The position numbers were made by a program, and so were the translations under genes. Shown piece after piece: positions 11,240 to 22,819 of a stretch of DNA of 64,000 nucleotides. Source of the DNA: Polytrichum commune (Eukaryota; Streptophyta; Polytrichopsida; Polytrichales; Polytrichaceae); NCBI GenBank assembly GCA_950295325.1, contig OX485808.1, forward strand, positions 35,422,527 to 35,486,526, written 5' to 3'. The notes under the pieces were generated by a model, which was not told where the DNA came from, did not search any database, and saw nothing but the letters and a program-made list of their open reading frames with translations. How positions within the stretch are numbered: the stretch's first letter is position 1; each line of letters opens with the position of its first letter.

Positions 11240-11620
11240 TATCCAATTGGCTCCAAGAAAACAAAGGGACATAGACATTATTGTTGACGTTTGGACCCTC
11301 TTACATGCAGTGTGTGGCACCTTCCTATTTTATGATGACGAACTACTTGACATGAACATATTGGCGCATCAATCCGTTTCGGGAATTTGCCTATACACTC
11401 GACTATCATGTTACATTGGCGCGACGGCCAAAGTATGACAATTCTTCGATAGTTCGCAAAGTGAGGAATGGCGTTATGATCTATTGACCTTACGTTTTAG
11501 GTACATTTTTGGGGGACGATTTAGCAATTAGTATATCGCAAAGTATATTTTTGTTGGCAAGAGATATATCCATGACTCAACAAGTTCTCGATGCGATAAT
11601 CAATCGATCTATTTTACTAG
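11240..11620 (+). other. Conserved noncoding block downstream of RRM paralog 1
   Basis: This block matches 35400-35815 in the same position after the second RRM gene. Shared islands include CAATTGGCTCCAAGA, TTTGGACCCTCTTACATGCA, TATTGGCGCATC, TTGGCGCGACGGCCAA (11416-11431, a TTGGC/GCCAA hairpin), TTCGATAGTTC and TCGATGCGAT. It has no open frame shared by the two copies. It may be distal 3' UTR, a noncoding exon or an independent RNA. In both genes a possible 3'-UTR intron donor follows the stop codon (10783 here). Confidence 0.6.
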
Positions 11621-13130
11621 GTTTTGATGAGGTCTAAATTATTTCAATGTGAAATCATGACTCCCAACTCTTTGTGCTACAAAGAAAGGTAACGCTCTAT
11701 AGGATCGCAGTAACTTCTAAGCTTCACACAAACAAAGACAACACACCATGTGCAACAATCAACAATCAATCGATAATGTTTGATACATACGATGTCAACA
11801 TGTAAACAAAATGGGTTGTTCAACATTTTCTTTTGGGTCTAGTTCAATCCATTTGATCGTTAGAGATATAATCGCAAACATGATTGTGAATGTGTTCCTA
11901 GAATTTCACCTACATAGTTGCATCCCTTACAACCAGTGGTTTTTTTTTTCCCTTAGATTTAGCTCCATCCTAAATTTTATGATTATTTTCCCTAACTTTC
12001 TAGTGAGTGATAACTTAAGGTTGTTGTGGGTTGTTATCCATACAAAATATGCATGGAGAAGTAAAAGATTTTGATTGGATGCTCCATCAAACAATGTTGA
12101 CAATTTCTCGAGGTATCACATTAGACATGCATGATGTTTGAATTCCAAACAATGAGGTGATGCTAACAAGTGCATGTTCCTTAAGCAAGGGTTGCAACAA
12201 GCATTGATCCACATCCGATATAGCATATACTAAATTGAAGAAAACAATCTCCGTTTTGGAATCTTATTTCATGAGTCCTCACAATATCAGTACTTTTTCC
12301 ACACACACATATCATATATTTATGTGGTTACTTGTACATAATTGGTTTTGTTGAGCCTTTGATTTAGTCTTGCTTGTTGTGCAAATTTGAAGTTTATCAA
12401 ACATGTTTGTATACAAAAATGAAGGACGGACTAGGTCATTCATTTAAATGTACAGGTTTGGAAAGTAGAGTATACATATTCCATAGCATAGCATCAAGAT
12501 ATCTAGAGAATACAACAATTATTGATCCAATAAGATTGTAATAAAGAGCTATGATATTCATTGAAGACTATCATTGTTCTCAATAAGCAGTTTTAGACTT
12601 GTCTATGATAACTTGGTGTATTTCTCATCCATAGTAATGGTGTGCATGGATGTGCAATTATTGCATAGTATGGATGTTATGCTTGCATGTGTCCTCACAA
12701 TACACCAAGTTACATGTTTTCATATTCATACATTCACAAACATTGTTTTGTCTTGGTATTGCAACATCTCTCTCTCTCTACCATTATGCATGACCAACTT
12801 TGGGTGTTTGTGAGCACACTTAGAAGGGCCACTCTTGGAGCATCAACATGAATGCAATCTTACGTGTTTTGGACAACTAGACCCTCTTGTAGACAATAAA
12901 ACTCCACAGAAGGCATACATTCTCCATATATATTAAATGCATATTAAATGCGGAAAATGACAATGTTGCGAAACTTGTTAAGAACACAAGGCCATAAACA
13001 TACAACCCAATGACATATTTATCAAAGGTTTTTCATAGTAGTGGAATGTAGACATGGACCTTACGTCTTGCAAAATTTAAGAAAATAATCACCAATTTTA
13101 GATCATTGGGTAGGGATTAGAAAGAAGCTC
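11621..13130. other. Noncoding spacer, nothing recognised
   Basis: AT-rich DNA with short random open frames only. No domain, repeat with defined ends or RNA gene was identified. Confidence 0.4.
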
Positions 13131-13134
13131 GCAT

Positions 13135-13565
13135 GAGGGCCACTTCACACACGAGCCAAGAGCCGTGACCATGAAATTGTGAGAGCCCAAAAGAAAGCGT
13201 CCAGAGTCCATTCCACAACACCTCCAAAATCATGTAGTGTGGTCATGGATCCTCAAGTGTAGTGTGAAGTCATTTGTGACCGCGCCTTCAACCAAATGCT
13301 ATTTCAATGAGTTTTATTCATGTGGGTCCTCACACATGATAAAATAGAGTAAATTAACGGTCGCGAGCATTGAGAGTGGCATGGTCTCCCAGTTTTGTGT
13401 TAGGCCTACCTTCAAGAGATGGTTTTTGAAAAAAGTCCAAGTGACCATGAAACATGATCCATTTAATGCCATGTAGGAATCCATCTAGACTTTACATCCA
13501 TCTTGCATTCACATACTCCATTGGTTCCTCAAGTATAGTGTGAAGCAAACATGGACCGTCTCCAA
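13135..13565 (+). repeat. Interspersed repeat family B, copy 1
   Basis: About 430 bp, closely matching 17759-18190 over its full length. It starts GGGCCACTTCACACACGAGC and includes AACACCTCCAAAATCATGTA and GTGTTAGGCCTACC. A further partial start of the same family is at 13613. The start resembles Tourist-type MITE ends elsewhere in the window. Confidence 0.75.
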
Positions 13566-13957
13566 CTTTTCCACTAATGAGAGTGCTTGAAGTGTAATGG
13601 TCACGGGCTCTCAGGGCCACTTCACACATGAGCCAAGAGCCGTGACCTTGCAATGGTGAGGACCCTTGACTCTCATCCAAAGGGCGAACCTTGGGTGTTG
13701 GGAAAGATGTTTTATATAGTCATGGGCCCTCAACCATAGTGTGAAGTGAGAATGGACCATGTTGTGGGACCATTGCATATTTTGTTGGCAGAAAAGGAGG
13801 GAAGGATTTGGTTGAAAATAATATGTCTCAAACTCTATCAATCTGAGAGAATTACTTGGTGGTGTTTGTCTCTCCTGGAAGCTATCTTGGATTCTGTTGT
13901 AGAATATGCCTTGTAATTTAACCTAAAATCTACCTTATTGGAAAAATATTAAAAAAA

Positions 13958-14030
13958 TCATGATCTCCCGGAATTTGTGTCAAACCCACCTCTTGGAGGT
14001 GGGCCAGACGCAAATTCCGGGAGACCATGA
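13958..14030. repeat. Long foldback (35-bp arms, 3-nt loop) inside a family B relative
   Basis: Arms 13958-13992 and 13996-14030 pair at 30 of 35 positions with loop TTG. The core ATCTCCCGGAATTTG is answered by CAAATTCCGGGAGA. Ordinary family B copies have GTCTCCCGGTTTTGTGTTAG at this site without the second arm. Confidence 0.8.
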
Positions 14031-14404
14031 AACCTTATTCATAGTTTGTCATGTAGGACTCCGTGTAGACTTCTCATTCATGAAGTCTTCTTTGGGACTT
14101 TAGACCTCCACCTTCGTGTGTGAAGTGAACTTGGACGGTCTCCGTCCTTTCAACCAATGAGAGCTCTTAGATTGCAATGGTCACGGGCCTTCAGCCATGT
14201 CTGTGAAGTGGCCCTCAGTCTTGTGTGTGAAGTTGCCGTTAGGCTCCCAATTCAAGTGCATTATTCAACGTGGACAAAGACCATAGGATGAAAGATAACT
14301 TTAGCTTTGAACTGGCATGGCAATAAGTTGTAACATGGTGATTGGCCAAGGAAAACTACTCTCAAATGAATATCTTCTTTTCTTTTCTTTTGGGGGCGGG
14401 GGGG

Positions 14405-14790
14405 TGGGGACACTAAATATGTTATTTAGTGTCACCAATTCTAATTGTCTTGCTCAACACTAATTGTAAATCGCAATATAGTGTCACCAACACTAAAAAC
14501 GTTAACCCCGCATTATTTGTTATTCCTTGTAAACTTTTTGGGGAATTATAGATTTACAGTGTTGCAATTAATGTCACTCACCAAGTGAAATTTTCATCCA
14601 ACTTACAATCATCCATGATAATATTTCATCACAAGTTGCTAAGAAGAGAAGGTAGGGTTTGGCCAATGGATGAACTCATCTCTCATCCATGACGATATTT
14701 TTTCACTTATTCATAAGCAATGTCATCCAAAAATCTACCATAGTGACATAAAATACCATATGACACTAAATATCATATCTAGTGTAGTAA
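14405..14790 (+). repeat. Interspersed repeat family D, copy 1
   Basis: Related to 30000-30834 and, inverted, 59090-59440. Marks: GACACTAAATATGTTATTTA, GTCACCAATTCTAATTGTCT, TTCCTTGTAAACTT, AATGTCACTCACCAAGTG and the end TATGACACTAAATATCATAT-CTAGTGTAG. CACTA/TAGTG-like ends suggest a nonautonomous CACTA-type element, but no clean target duplication was found. Confidence 0.6.
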
Positions 14791-15969
14791 GTGCAAGAGT
14801 GAACTATTAAAAACATTTTTAATGCATGTTGACTTATCATTGAGTCCCAAGGTCTAGGAAATAAATAAAAGAAAGATGACTCTGACGTTGCCATTGGTGT
14901 GAGCTATGATGTGGTTACATCTTTGAGTTGGTTGATGTATGTATGTATGTATGTATGTATGTAATCCCAAAATGGGCATCATGAGAATTAGAGGGTTCTC
15001 AAAGACTAGTGCCTCTTTTTAGAAGTGAACACCTTGAACGGGCATAGACAAGTCAATCTACACATGTTTTCCCAAAGGACAAGCTCCTAGGCCCATGTGT
15101 GGTTGGTTGGAAATGTATAGGTTCACCCGAATTCCCTTGCTATGATTGAAAGGATCAAAAGTGGCAAGGGACATCGAAGATGGAGTGTTAGGAAGGTCAC
15201 CATCCCTATCCGAGTACTACACCAACCTTGGGCTGATCAAATTACGGAATTCCATGGAATCCATGTTAAGGCTTTAGGATTGATTTACCCTTCATGATCT
15301 AGGAATCTAGGATGTCACAAGATTAAAAATGGTATGATCAATCTATCAAGCTTGGATCAAGTCCACTTCACCAAACATGATCAATAGTGGGGGATTGCAT
15401 TGATCATGAACACACACACACTAATTGGTGATCAACAATAACTCTAATGTGCATGTTTAGTGTGGGATTTAATATGGATTAATTAAGTAGAGCATTATAC
15501 CTATTAAATTTTTATTAATGATACATACATACATATATATACATAATTTCATACTAAAAACACACATTCATTGATCCAATAACTAACTTGATCATAAGAC
15601 ATGCCCATCTTATTAAAGTATGACTAAAAGTCTCATTGACGAATGTTTTGGTATTGACTAGTAGAGTAGGTGCAATTCCTATCAAAATTATGTATCAAAT
15701 GGAAACAACCATTCTTTTGAAAAGAAAAGAAAAAGTAATATCTCATTGGTCTAGCTTCATAACGCTAAAAATGCATTAGGGCTAAAGTGATTCACCGAGG
15801 CGACGAGACCTTCAAAGCGCCCACCATATGCAATTACGCAATACCCTTATTCGTATGCATTGACAATCGGAGTGGTATTCGCCACTATGCACCCACACAT
15901 ACGATCGACCATGTTTAGTGTAGCTATTGTATGCACGTAATTAATCACCCTTTTATTGCAACTATAATT
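14791..15969. other. Noncoding spacer with (ATGT)n microsatellite
   Basis: No gene recognised. A pure ATGT repeat lies at about 14935-14962. The rest is AT-rich single-copy-looking sequence. Confidence 0.4.
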
Positions 15970-15982
15970 GTATGACCTAGGT

Positions 15983-16177
15983 CCGAGATGACCTTAAATT
16001 ACCGGATGGTTATGGAGAGATACCCAAATCTCAAGAAAGAGGTTGGCGGTTTGAATCCCGGCTGTGAAATCTCCTCTCTACTTGACGGAAAACTTGCCAG
16101 GTGGTGAACTGCCTCATGTGCTTTGGCACTGGCCTATCGGCCTTCTGTCTTAAGAAAAAGAAAAAGAAAAAGAAAAA
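15983..16177 (+). mobile_element. tRNA-derived SINE with target-site duplication
   Basis: The element has a pol III B box GGTTTGAATCC (16048-16058) and a plausible A box TGGTTATGGAG (16007-16017). It ends in an (AAAAAG)n tail at 16154-16177. It is flanked by GTATGACCTAGGT (15970-15982) and GTATGACCTAAGGT (16178-16191), a 13-14 bp duplication differing by one base insertion. Length about 195 bp, typical of plant SINEs. The near-intact duplication suggests fairly recent insertion. Confidence 0.82.
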
Positions 16178-16191
16178 GTATGACCTAAGGT

Positions 16192-17245
16192 ATGACGATG
16201 ATTGAGAAGGAAACTTACAATTTTAGGTCTGATATAACATCTCTATGATAAGCAAGTAATAGTCAATGGTAGCCTACAAGGACTCCACATTATTGTGTCA
16301 ACCATTTTTGCCACATGATAAGTGAGGAAGAAATACGGCATTTGATGTACGCATGCCAAATGTAAGATTGCAATCTTAATCACGTGGTTCCATATGTTTG
16401 CAGTTGAAGCATGTAAAATGATGGAAACATGAGTTTAATCAACATCGTTCAAATCATCTATTAGACATTGGATCAAATTTGTTAAGATATCAAACCATGA
16501 AGGGTTAACAACATTCGTTCAAACATTAAATATTTTGGTGAATAGCAATTTGATGCACAATGCATGCAATTCTCAAGTGGCTTACTTACTTCAAAACCTA
16601 AAGTACGTGGGTGTTATTCAGTTTGTTTTTTCATGTTCTCCGACTTCTAATGATCATAATTGCACAACGAACTTTGCGTTGCATGAGCAAATCTACAATG
16701 AAGTACCAACATGGACCGGATTGAAAATCATACCTCCCATGATTCAATTATGCTTACTAGAATTATATGTTTATTGGTTTTTTAACTAAATAGATAGATC
16801 CTCCCCATTATATTCACTATTGAACGTGATGTAATCAATAAAATTTGAAGATATAGTCCAATTGCTTATAAACATATGTCTTTATGATGTTTGTTCCTTG
16901 ATTCTCATTGAACCATGCACCAATCAAATATTAGGAGTCCAATAAAAAAAGTAATTGATAAAGACTCGCATGCCTTATGTACATAACATTAGTCATCGTG
17001 ATCTTTGATGCTCTTTGGACTGGCATTGAAGCAACGAGTGTAAAAAGGTTCAAGATCTTTGATTATCCTCCCCCGATTCCATGGCCCATCAAACTACAAG
17101 TACTTGTTGACCAATGCTATGTATGTTCAACTAACAACATAGGACTTCTACTAAAAGTGGGCTAAAGGACTCACCCGTATCTAATAAGAAGTCCAAGGTT
17201 GATCCGCTCAATGCCATGATAGTACTTGGATATAGCGACCACATC
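16192..17245. other. Noncoding spacer, nothing recognised
   Basis: AT-rich, short random open frames, no domain or repeat with defined ends seen. Confidence 0.4.
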
Positions 17246-17248
17246 TTA

Positions 17249-17727
17249 GGGGCACTTTATATTAGGGCCCATTTCCAAACCCTAGGCATCAACCAATCAG
17301 AGTGCTTAGATTGCCCAAACGGGCCCTAATATGGGCCCAAGGGCTTTATATTGAGAGTCAGCCCACTTCTCCTAAAGCTTGCGTGGCGGGTGACATGGCG
17401 GCGTTTTGGAGGGAAAGAACTGGGCCGAAGCCAAAAAAGTTGGGTCGAGGTTTATGGAGACCCAGGGTTTATGGAGACCCACTTCGCACCTACATCCCAC
17501 TTTCACCCAACTTTCGTCGTTCTCCACTTCGTAGGCCCTAGTCCCTAGGCCCATTTGGAAGGCCCACTTTAAAGTAGAATTTCCAATTTGGGCCCTACAA
17601 GTGGGCTTATGGACTTTATATTGCAAGGCCCACTCAACGGCCCACTTTGTAAAGTAGGGCTAAAGTTAAGGCCCACTTCAAGTCCAAGTGAGCTCAACTC
17701 CAAATGGGCCCTAATATAAAGTGCCCC
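17249..17727. mobile_element. Tourist-like MITE (PIF/Harbinger type), 479 bp
   Basis: Terminal inverted repeats start GGGGCACTTTATATTAGGGC and end with the exact inverse GCCCTAATATAAAGTGCCCC, about 26 bp each. The element is flanked by TTA on both sides (17246-17248, 17728-17730), the 3-bp target duplication of PIF/Harbinger elements. The interior is rich in GGGCC/GGCCCACTT sub-repeats and noncoding. Confidence 0.9.
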
Positions 17728-17758
17728 TTAGTACGTATCTAACTTCTTCTAAATCTTA

Positions 17759-18190
17759 GGGCCACTTCACACACGAGCCAAGAGTTGTGACCAAGAAATT
17801 GTGAGAGTCCACAAGAAAGTGTCCCAAGGCCGTCCCAAGACACCTCCAAAATCATGTAGTCTGGTCACGGATCCTCAAGTGTAGTGTGAAGCCATATGTG
17901 ACCAGACCCTCAACCAAATACTATTTCAATGAATTTCTATTCACGCGGATCCTCACACATGATAAAATAAAATAAATCAACGGCTGTGAGCGTTCGGAGT
18001 GCCACGGTCTCCCGGTTTTGTGTTAGGCCTACCTCCAAGACGTGGTTTTTGAAAATAGTCCAAGTGACCATGAAACATGATCCATTTGAGGCCATGTAGG
18101 AATCCATCCATGTAGACTTTACATCCATCTTGCATTCACATACTCCATTGGTCCCTCAAGCGTAATGTGAAGTGAACTTGGACCGTCTCC
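17759..18190 (+). repeat. Interspersed repeat family B, copy 2
   Basis: Starts TTA|GGGCCACTTCACACACGAG just after the Tourist-like MITE and follows copy 1 (13135-13565) block by block, including GTCTCCCGGTTTTGTGTTAG and CCATGTAGGAATCCATC. Confidence 0.75.
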
Positions 18191-18255
18191 ACCTTTTCCA
18201 CAAAAGACCCCTCCATCCAATACATACTCGGCTTGCCCATTTATATTGTTGTTAA

Positions 18256-19080
18256 GATACTATGGCCTATCGTGATGGATAAGCATGTGGATGGTGCAAC
18301 CCAAGGTCTCTATCCTAGTGAAGATTTCGGAATATTTCTCAATATATTTGGGATTGACAAAGCTTGGAGGTTTTTAGTTGATACGTCTAGTGAATATGCC
18401 GCTTATTAGCATGCCATTGATTTTAGTGCGAAGGTGCGTTGGTGGACAATGAACAATTCCTACTTACACCTTAAGATTTTCCGCCAATTTATAGTTTCCA
18501 ATCTTTATTTCAAACATGATATGTTGCTAGTAGAGAGTGTCCATCCACACTTTGCTAGCTTTGTTTCCTTTTTGTCACATGCAAACTTGTGGTATTTGTA
18601 TGGGTCGCTGTAACAATTATAGGTTGGACATGCGAGGAATACCAACGTGGATGGTGCATTTGTAGTACATGTGTGTCGGGAATGTAATGCTAAAGGGACT
18701 TTGAAGAATCCAAAGTGACGTGGTTGAAGTACCATTCACTTACAACAAAGTCATACAAATTGAGTATGGTCCGGAACATGTTCCATCACTTGATGTGGAT
18801 GACAAATGACATTTTGATGAGCCTATCCAAGGATGAGGATTGTCAAAGGCGGAGACTCTATAGCAAAACACAACAAGGAAAGAGAAAACATATAGGCCAA
18901 AGGCGGAGACTCAATACTTGAACTTTCTGCTGAGCATGTATCTTCTTGAGTTTGAGAAACATTCGAGAGGGAAGAAGAAGATTACCCAATTGATATTGCC
19001 TAGTGACAATATTGAGATTTGTATGAATGCTTGAGACAAGTTCACGTATGAATGGGAGAACAACGCACTTTATTACCAAC
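18256..19080 (+). pseudogene. Decayed reading frame of unknown family, probably transposon-derived
   Basis: One frame stays coding-like over about 270 codons with scattered stops. Readable stretches are DKHVDGATQGLYPSEDFGIF, KVRWWTMNNSYLHLKIFRQF, VHPHFASFVSFLSHANLWYL and ETQYLNFLLSMYLLEFEKHS. Composition is protein-like, with hydrophobic and charged residues alternating sensibly. I do not recognise the family. It lies directly before an opposite-strand PIF/Harbinger nuclease relic. Confidence 0.5.
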
Positions 19081-19299
19081 ACACAATATAGTAGCACCCT
19101 AATGATCACCATCCCAACCACGATGACCATCATTCACTCAACGTCCATCAATCAACTCTTTGGTGAAGTCCATGTGGCGTTTTTGGAGAAAATTGTCATC
19201 AAGGCGCAAGCTTCAAAAAATTGATCGTACTTTGGTTTCGTACAATCAAATTGCTTCACGAGCCGGCGCCATATTCACTTGAAACCGCAATCCTTCATT

Positions 19300-19870
19300 C
19301 TACACAAACACGATAACCTGCATAATGAACATATCCTTACCTTTGTAGCTAGGATCCCCAAGCAAGTATTTGAAATAATTGTCAGTGGGGGTAAAATATT
19401 GTTGCCATTCCCGATAGAGTAGAAAATGCCTCAAGATTGCGACATCATAATATGAACTTGGAAATCTTGTGTCAATGTGGAGGAAGAGGCCTTTGTGACT
19501 CAGAATCATAATATCGTGCGTTCAATACTCTCTTTTTCCCTCCCGTTGAACCAACGCAAATGAGGATTTTTCCAAGGCTTGCGGATCTCAATCAACATTC
19601 CATCTACGAGACCAATGCACCTTAAAAATTGTGGGTTGAGTGAACCAAGTTTTCATCTCTCACCCTCGTTTGGCGACACCGTCTTGCCTTGAAGACCTTC
19701 ATTAATACAACTAGCAATGAAAATATATCATGACAAATGGATGACTCTGCCTAATTCCAATGGAAGGACTCATACAAATTGACGTTGTTGTGCTTCATGT
19801 AGAGTATGAAATGTAGAATTTGTTGTTCCGGTGATAGCTTAGAAGGTCATCCAGACACAAGATGAGCGAT
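19300..19870 (-). pseudogene. PIF/Harbinger-type (HARBI1-like) DDE nuclease relic
   Basis: On the minus strand the frame reads LSPEQQILHFILYMKHNN, then CIGLVDGMLIEIRKPW (first catalytic Asp block), NPHLRWFNGREK, and after a stop and frame change MILSHKGLFLHIDTRFPSSY followed by YDVAILRHFLLYREWQQYF and YFKYLLGDPSYKGKDMFIM. These are the successive DDE_4 blocks of plant PIF/Harbinger nucleases. Stops and a frameshift separate the two Asp blocks, so it is inactive. Several MITEs in this window have TTA/TAA duplications of the type this transposase family makes. Confidence 0.8.
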
Positions 19871-20532
19871 GCCGGTGGATCTTGCATTGCTAACTATGAT
19901 TGGCACAACCAATGAGCACAATTATGTAAGGGTGAAATTTGTGTTGGTTTTGAAACATGAAGGCAAAGCTCGCATGTCATGCAACGGATCTTTCACTCCA
20001 ACAGTTGCATCAAATGACGGATTACCACCCTCTTCGAGTTCATTCAAATTGAGAAATTTGTATGATGAGATAGTTGCAATCATCATCATGTAACACGTGA
20101 TCACCAACAAAACCCTAATATTCACGTTGTTGCTCTTAGCAATGTTGTATGTGTGGTGATGATTTTGGCTTTGTTGCTTGCATGAGCCATATTGCTCTTG
20201 GTTTGCCAAACTTTTGTAATGTATTGACTGACCTTATGTCTACCATTGGTTGTTGGAGAGGAAGCTTGTTGGCCCTTGGGTTTGTGAACATAAAGTGGGA
20301 AGCTTGTTGGCACCCATAGCCACCTCACTTGCCAAAACAACTATGTTATAGGACCATGGGCCCGTGCAATTGAAGTGAAGCATTCGTTGGGTATACTTAG
20401 GCTTTGGCAGTGACTATTTGACCTGTAAACTTTGGTTGCAATTAGGGATGGAGTTTGCAATTGAGCTCTCCATGGCACCTTGGTGGAGGATTTATCTTGA
20501 GTTAGACCAACTACTTTATGGTTAACTTTATG

Positions 20533-20790
20533 GAGGTTGTTTAGATTGCCAAGGTCTAGGTGGTGTGTTTATTGTTGTATCATTCCTTCTTCTTCAAAAT
20601 CCCTTATCAATCATCTTCTTTATATTTTCTAATCTCAAACTTAACATTGAAGACATATTTACGTTACCACGGAGCGAAGGGGTGGAATGTGCACAAGCCA
20701 ATCTAAAAGATTAATAAAAGTTTGTATTATATCAATTCATACTTAATTCAAAAGCACTACAGGCCCAAAACCACGCAATATCCTTAAAAA
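20533..20790 (+). repeat. Interspersed repeat family C, partial copy C1
   Basis: Shares AGATTGCCAAGGTCTAGGTG, ATTGTTGTATCATTCCTTC, CTTAACATTGAAGACATATT and TATATCAATTCATACTTAAT with the copies at 20795 and 22075. Head-to-tail with C2. Confidence 0.6.
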
Positions 20791-20794
20791 AGGA

Positions 20795-21545
20795 ACATGA
20801 CTCACTTTTGGTGTTGAACATTTTCCGGTATTATATTAAGAACCATGGTATTGCTTAGGTTATAAGGGAAGTAGATGCCAAGATGGCCAATAGTGCATTA
20901 ATTGTTGTTGCAAACATTAAGAAAACTAAGCATTTAAGACATATTTACCTTTCCACGTGGCAAACAAGTGTAACATGCACTTTGATAGATTTATCTAAGA
21001 GATTAATAATGAGGTGCTAACTTAGTTCAACATCACAACACTCCCCTCTCCAACTACACTAATATGTGCACTAAGGCCAACCCCCGGGTACGCAACTCCC
21101 ATATTATATGTAGGGGGCATCAGCATTGAAACGGCTTAGAGGACATCTTTTGTAAAAAATATATCAAATTTTTAAAAAAAATAAAAAACCAAAATTTTGG
21201 GTGAAGACAAAATTAAATAAAATGAGATGTAGAAAAAGTTGGGTCGCATGTGTGTGTGTGTGTGTGTATAAACTCAACAAATAGATTGATTTTTAGCCTA
21301 TGCATATTACCTTGGGTCAAAATCAATTCACAATACTTATACCTTTGTTTACATTTTCATATAACAATTGCAATTAAAAAGAAATTGAGTTTTTATTATA
21401 TTCATGCGAATGCTTCACATGACTAAGGCAAGCTAATGAGGCCCTTTTACCTACATACTCTTATAAACATACTCACTTATACCATCGTATTTTTCCATAT
21501 ATATTTTTTTACCAAGTTACAACGCAACGGGCCACAATGCTACAT
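20795..21545 (+). repeat. Interspersed repeat family C, fullest copy C2
   Basis: About 750 bp. It begins GGAACATGACTCACTTTTGG, includes ATTGCTTAGGTTATAAGG and AACTAAGCATTTAAGACATA, and later ATGCTTCACATGACTAAGGC, TTTTACCTACATACTC and AACGCAACGGGCCACAATGC. The same order occurs at 26626-29990, where it is interrupted by two insertions. Noncoding, nonautonomous element of unknown class. Confidence 0.6.
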
Positions 21546-22074
21546 TAGTGTATTTTTTATTGGAGTTAACTACAAAGTCATGAAAAGCAAGGGCCAACTC
21601 AAGTTTTTTGGTAGGAATCTCTCTTAATTGCACTGTCAACACTTATGTCAACAACTCAACAAAAAACTAGGGAGGGACATCATTTTGCTCTATTCCAAAG
21701 GCAACAAAACTTAAAGAAGAATTTTAGTTATTTTGTGGAGTTTGATTCTAATTTGGGAGTACATGAGTGGTGAGAGGAGCAAAAAGATACTTGTACACAA
21801 TGCACACATGTGGCAATAAAAATAAGAAGATTTATTAAAGATAAAACATGTCAGGGCCTTAAACTCAAATAAACCCTCCAAAACTTGACAGTTACACTCG
21901 AACAAAGGATCTTTGGGGGATTTGTCCCCATACTTTACGATCAACCCAATTGTGGCAATAAATATTCAAAACTTGTGAGTATAGTATCCATAAAACACTT
22001 GTCTATGAAGTAGTGTGGACCAACCTAATTGCACATATGAGTGTACATAGTATCCATATGACTGTACAAATAAC

Positions 22075-22330
22075 TTTTGGTGTTCAATGTTTTTCCATAT
22101 CACTAGGCCCCTGCAGTTATTAGGGTAGTATAGATTGCCAAGATGACATGCGATACATTTATTATTGGTATTTTCTATCTTCTTCTTTCATCTCAATCTT
22201 AACATTTAAGACAAGCTTACTTAACCACAAAGTTGAACATGTAACTTAATGTGCATGGGCCAAGTTAAAATAATAATGACATCTTATCAATTCATACCTA
22301 TTTTAAAAGCCACATTTCATATGAGAGAGT
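22075..22330 (+). repeat. Interspersed repeat family C, partial copy C3
   Basis: Begins TTTTGGTGTTCAATGTTTTT, contains GTTATTAGGGTAGTATAGAT, TGCCAAGATGACATGCGATA and CTTATCAATTCATACCTATT. Same order as C2 and C4. Confidence 0.65.
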
Positions 22331-22819
22331 TGTATTTTTCAAAGCTTGATCTTCCTCTTTTTAGAGGCCCTTTCCTTTCTATTCTTCATCAAAATAAAGC
22401 AAGGGTGGGTGGGTGGGTGGGATTTTCATTCAACACAAATATGTTTTCTTATCAAGTCATAGTACTTATCAATGTAACTATGCTTGTGTTGCTAAGTTTT
22501 GTATAACATGGAATAACTTGCAATAACTTGTATTCTCAAGGAGGAACATGTATCCTCACCATCATGCTTCCTTCAAATCAAATCAACTCAAATCATTTTG
22601 AAACCCTAGCTGTGAGGTATAAGTGGTTAGAATGTAATGATATGCTCATCACATGACTTTGTATACAGTAGCATAGTCTGGAATAGAATCTAACTATGCA
22701 ATGCATTGCGCTTGGTAGTCAATGTAACTAATGTTACTAATGTTACCAATGTTACCATCAAGTAATAGGTTGAGTATGTAAGATGTAAGCTTACATATAT
22801 GTATCCATACTATCTCAAC

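Noticed and set aside
11332-11445. C/D-box snoRNA in the conserved block after RRM paralog 1
   Set aside because: An ATGATGA box C-like motif is present, but box D (CTGA) is found only in the other copy, and no terminal stem was seen.
16040-16070. Stand-alone tRNA gene
   Set aside because: B box is present, but no cloverleaf or acceptor stem can be formed; tail and target duplication identify a SINE.
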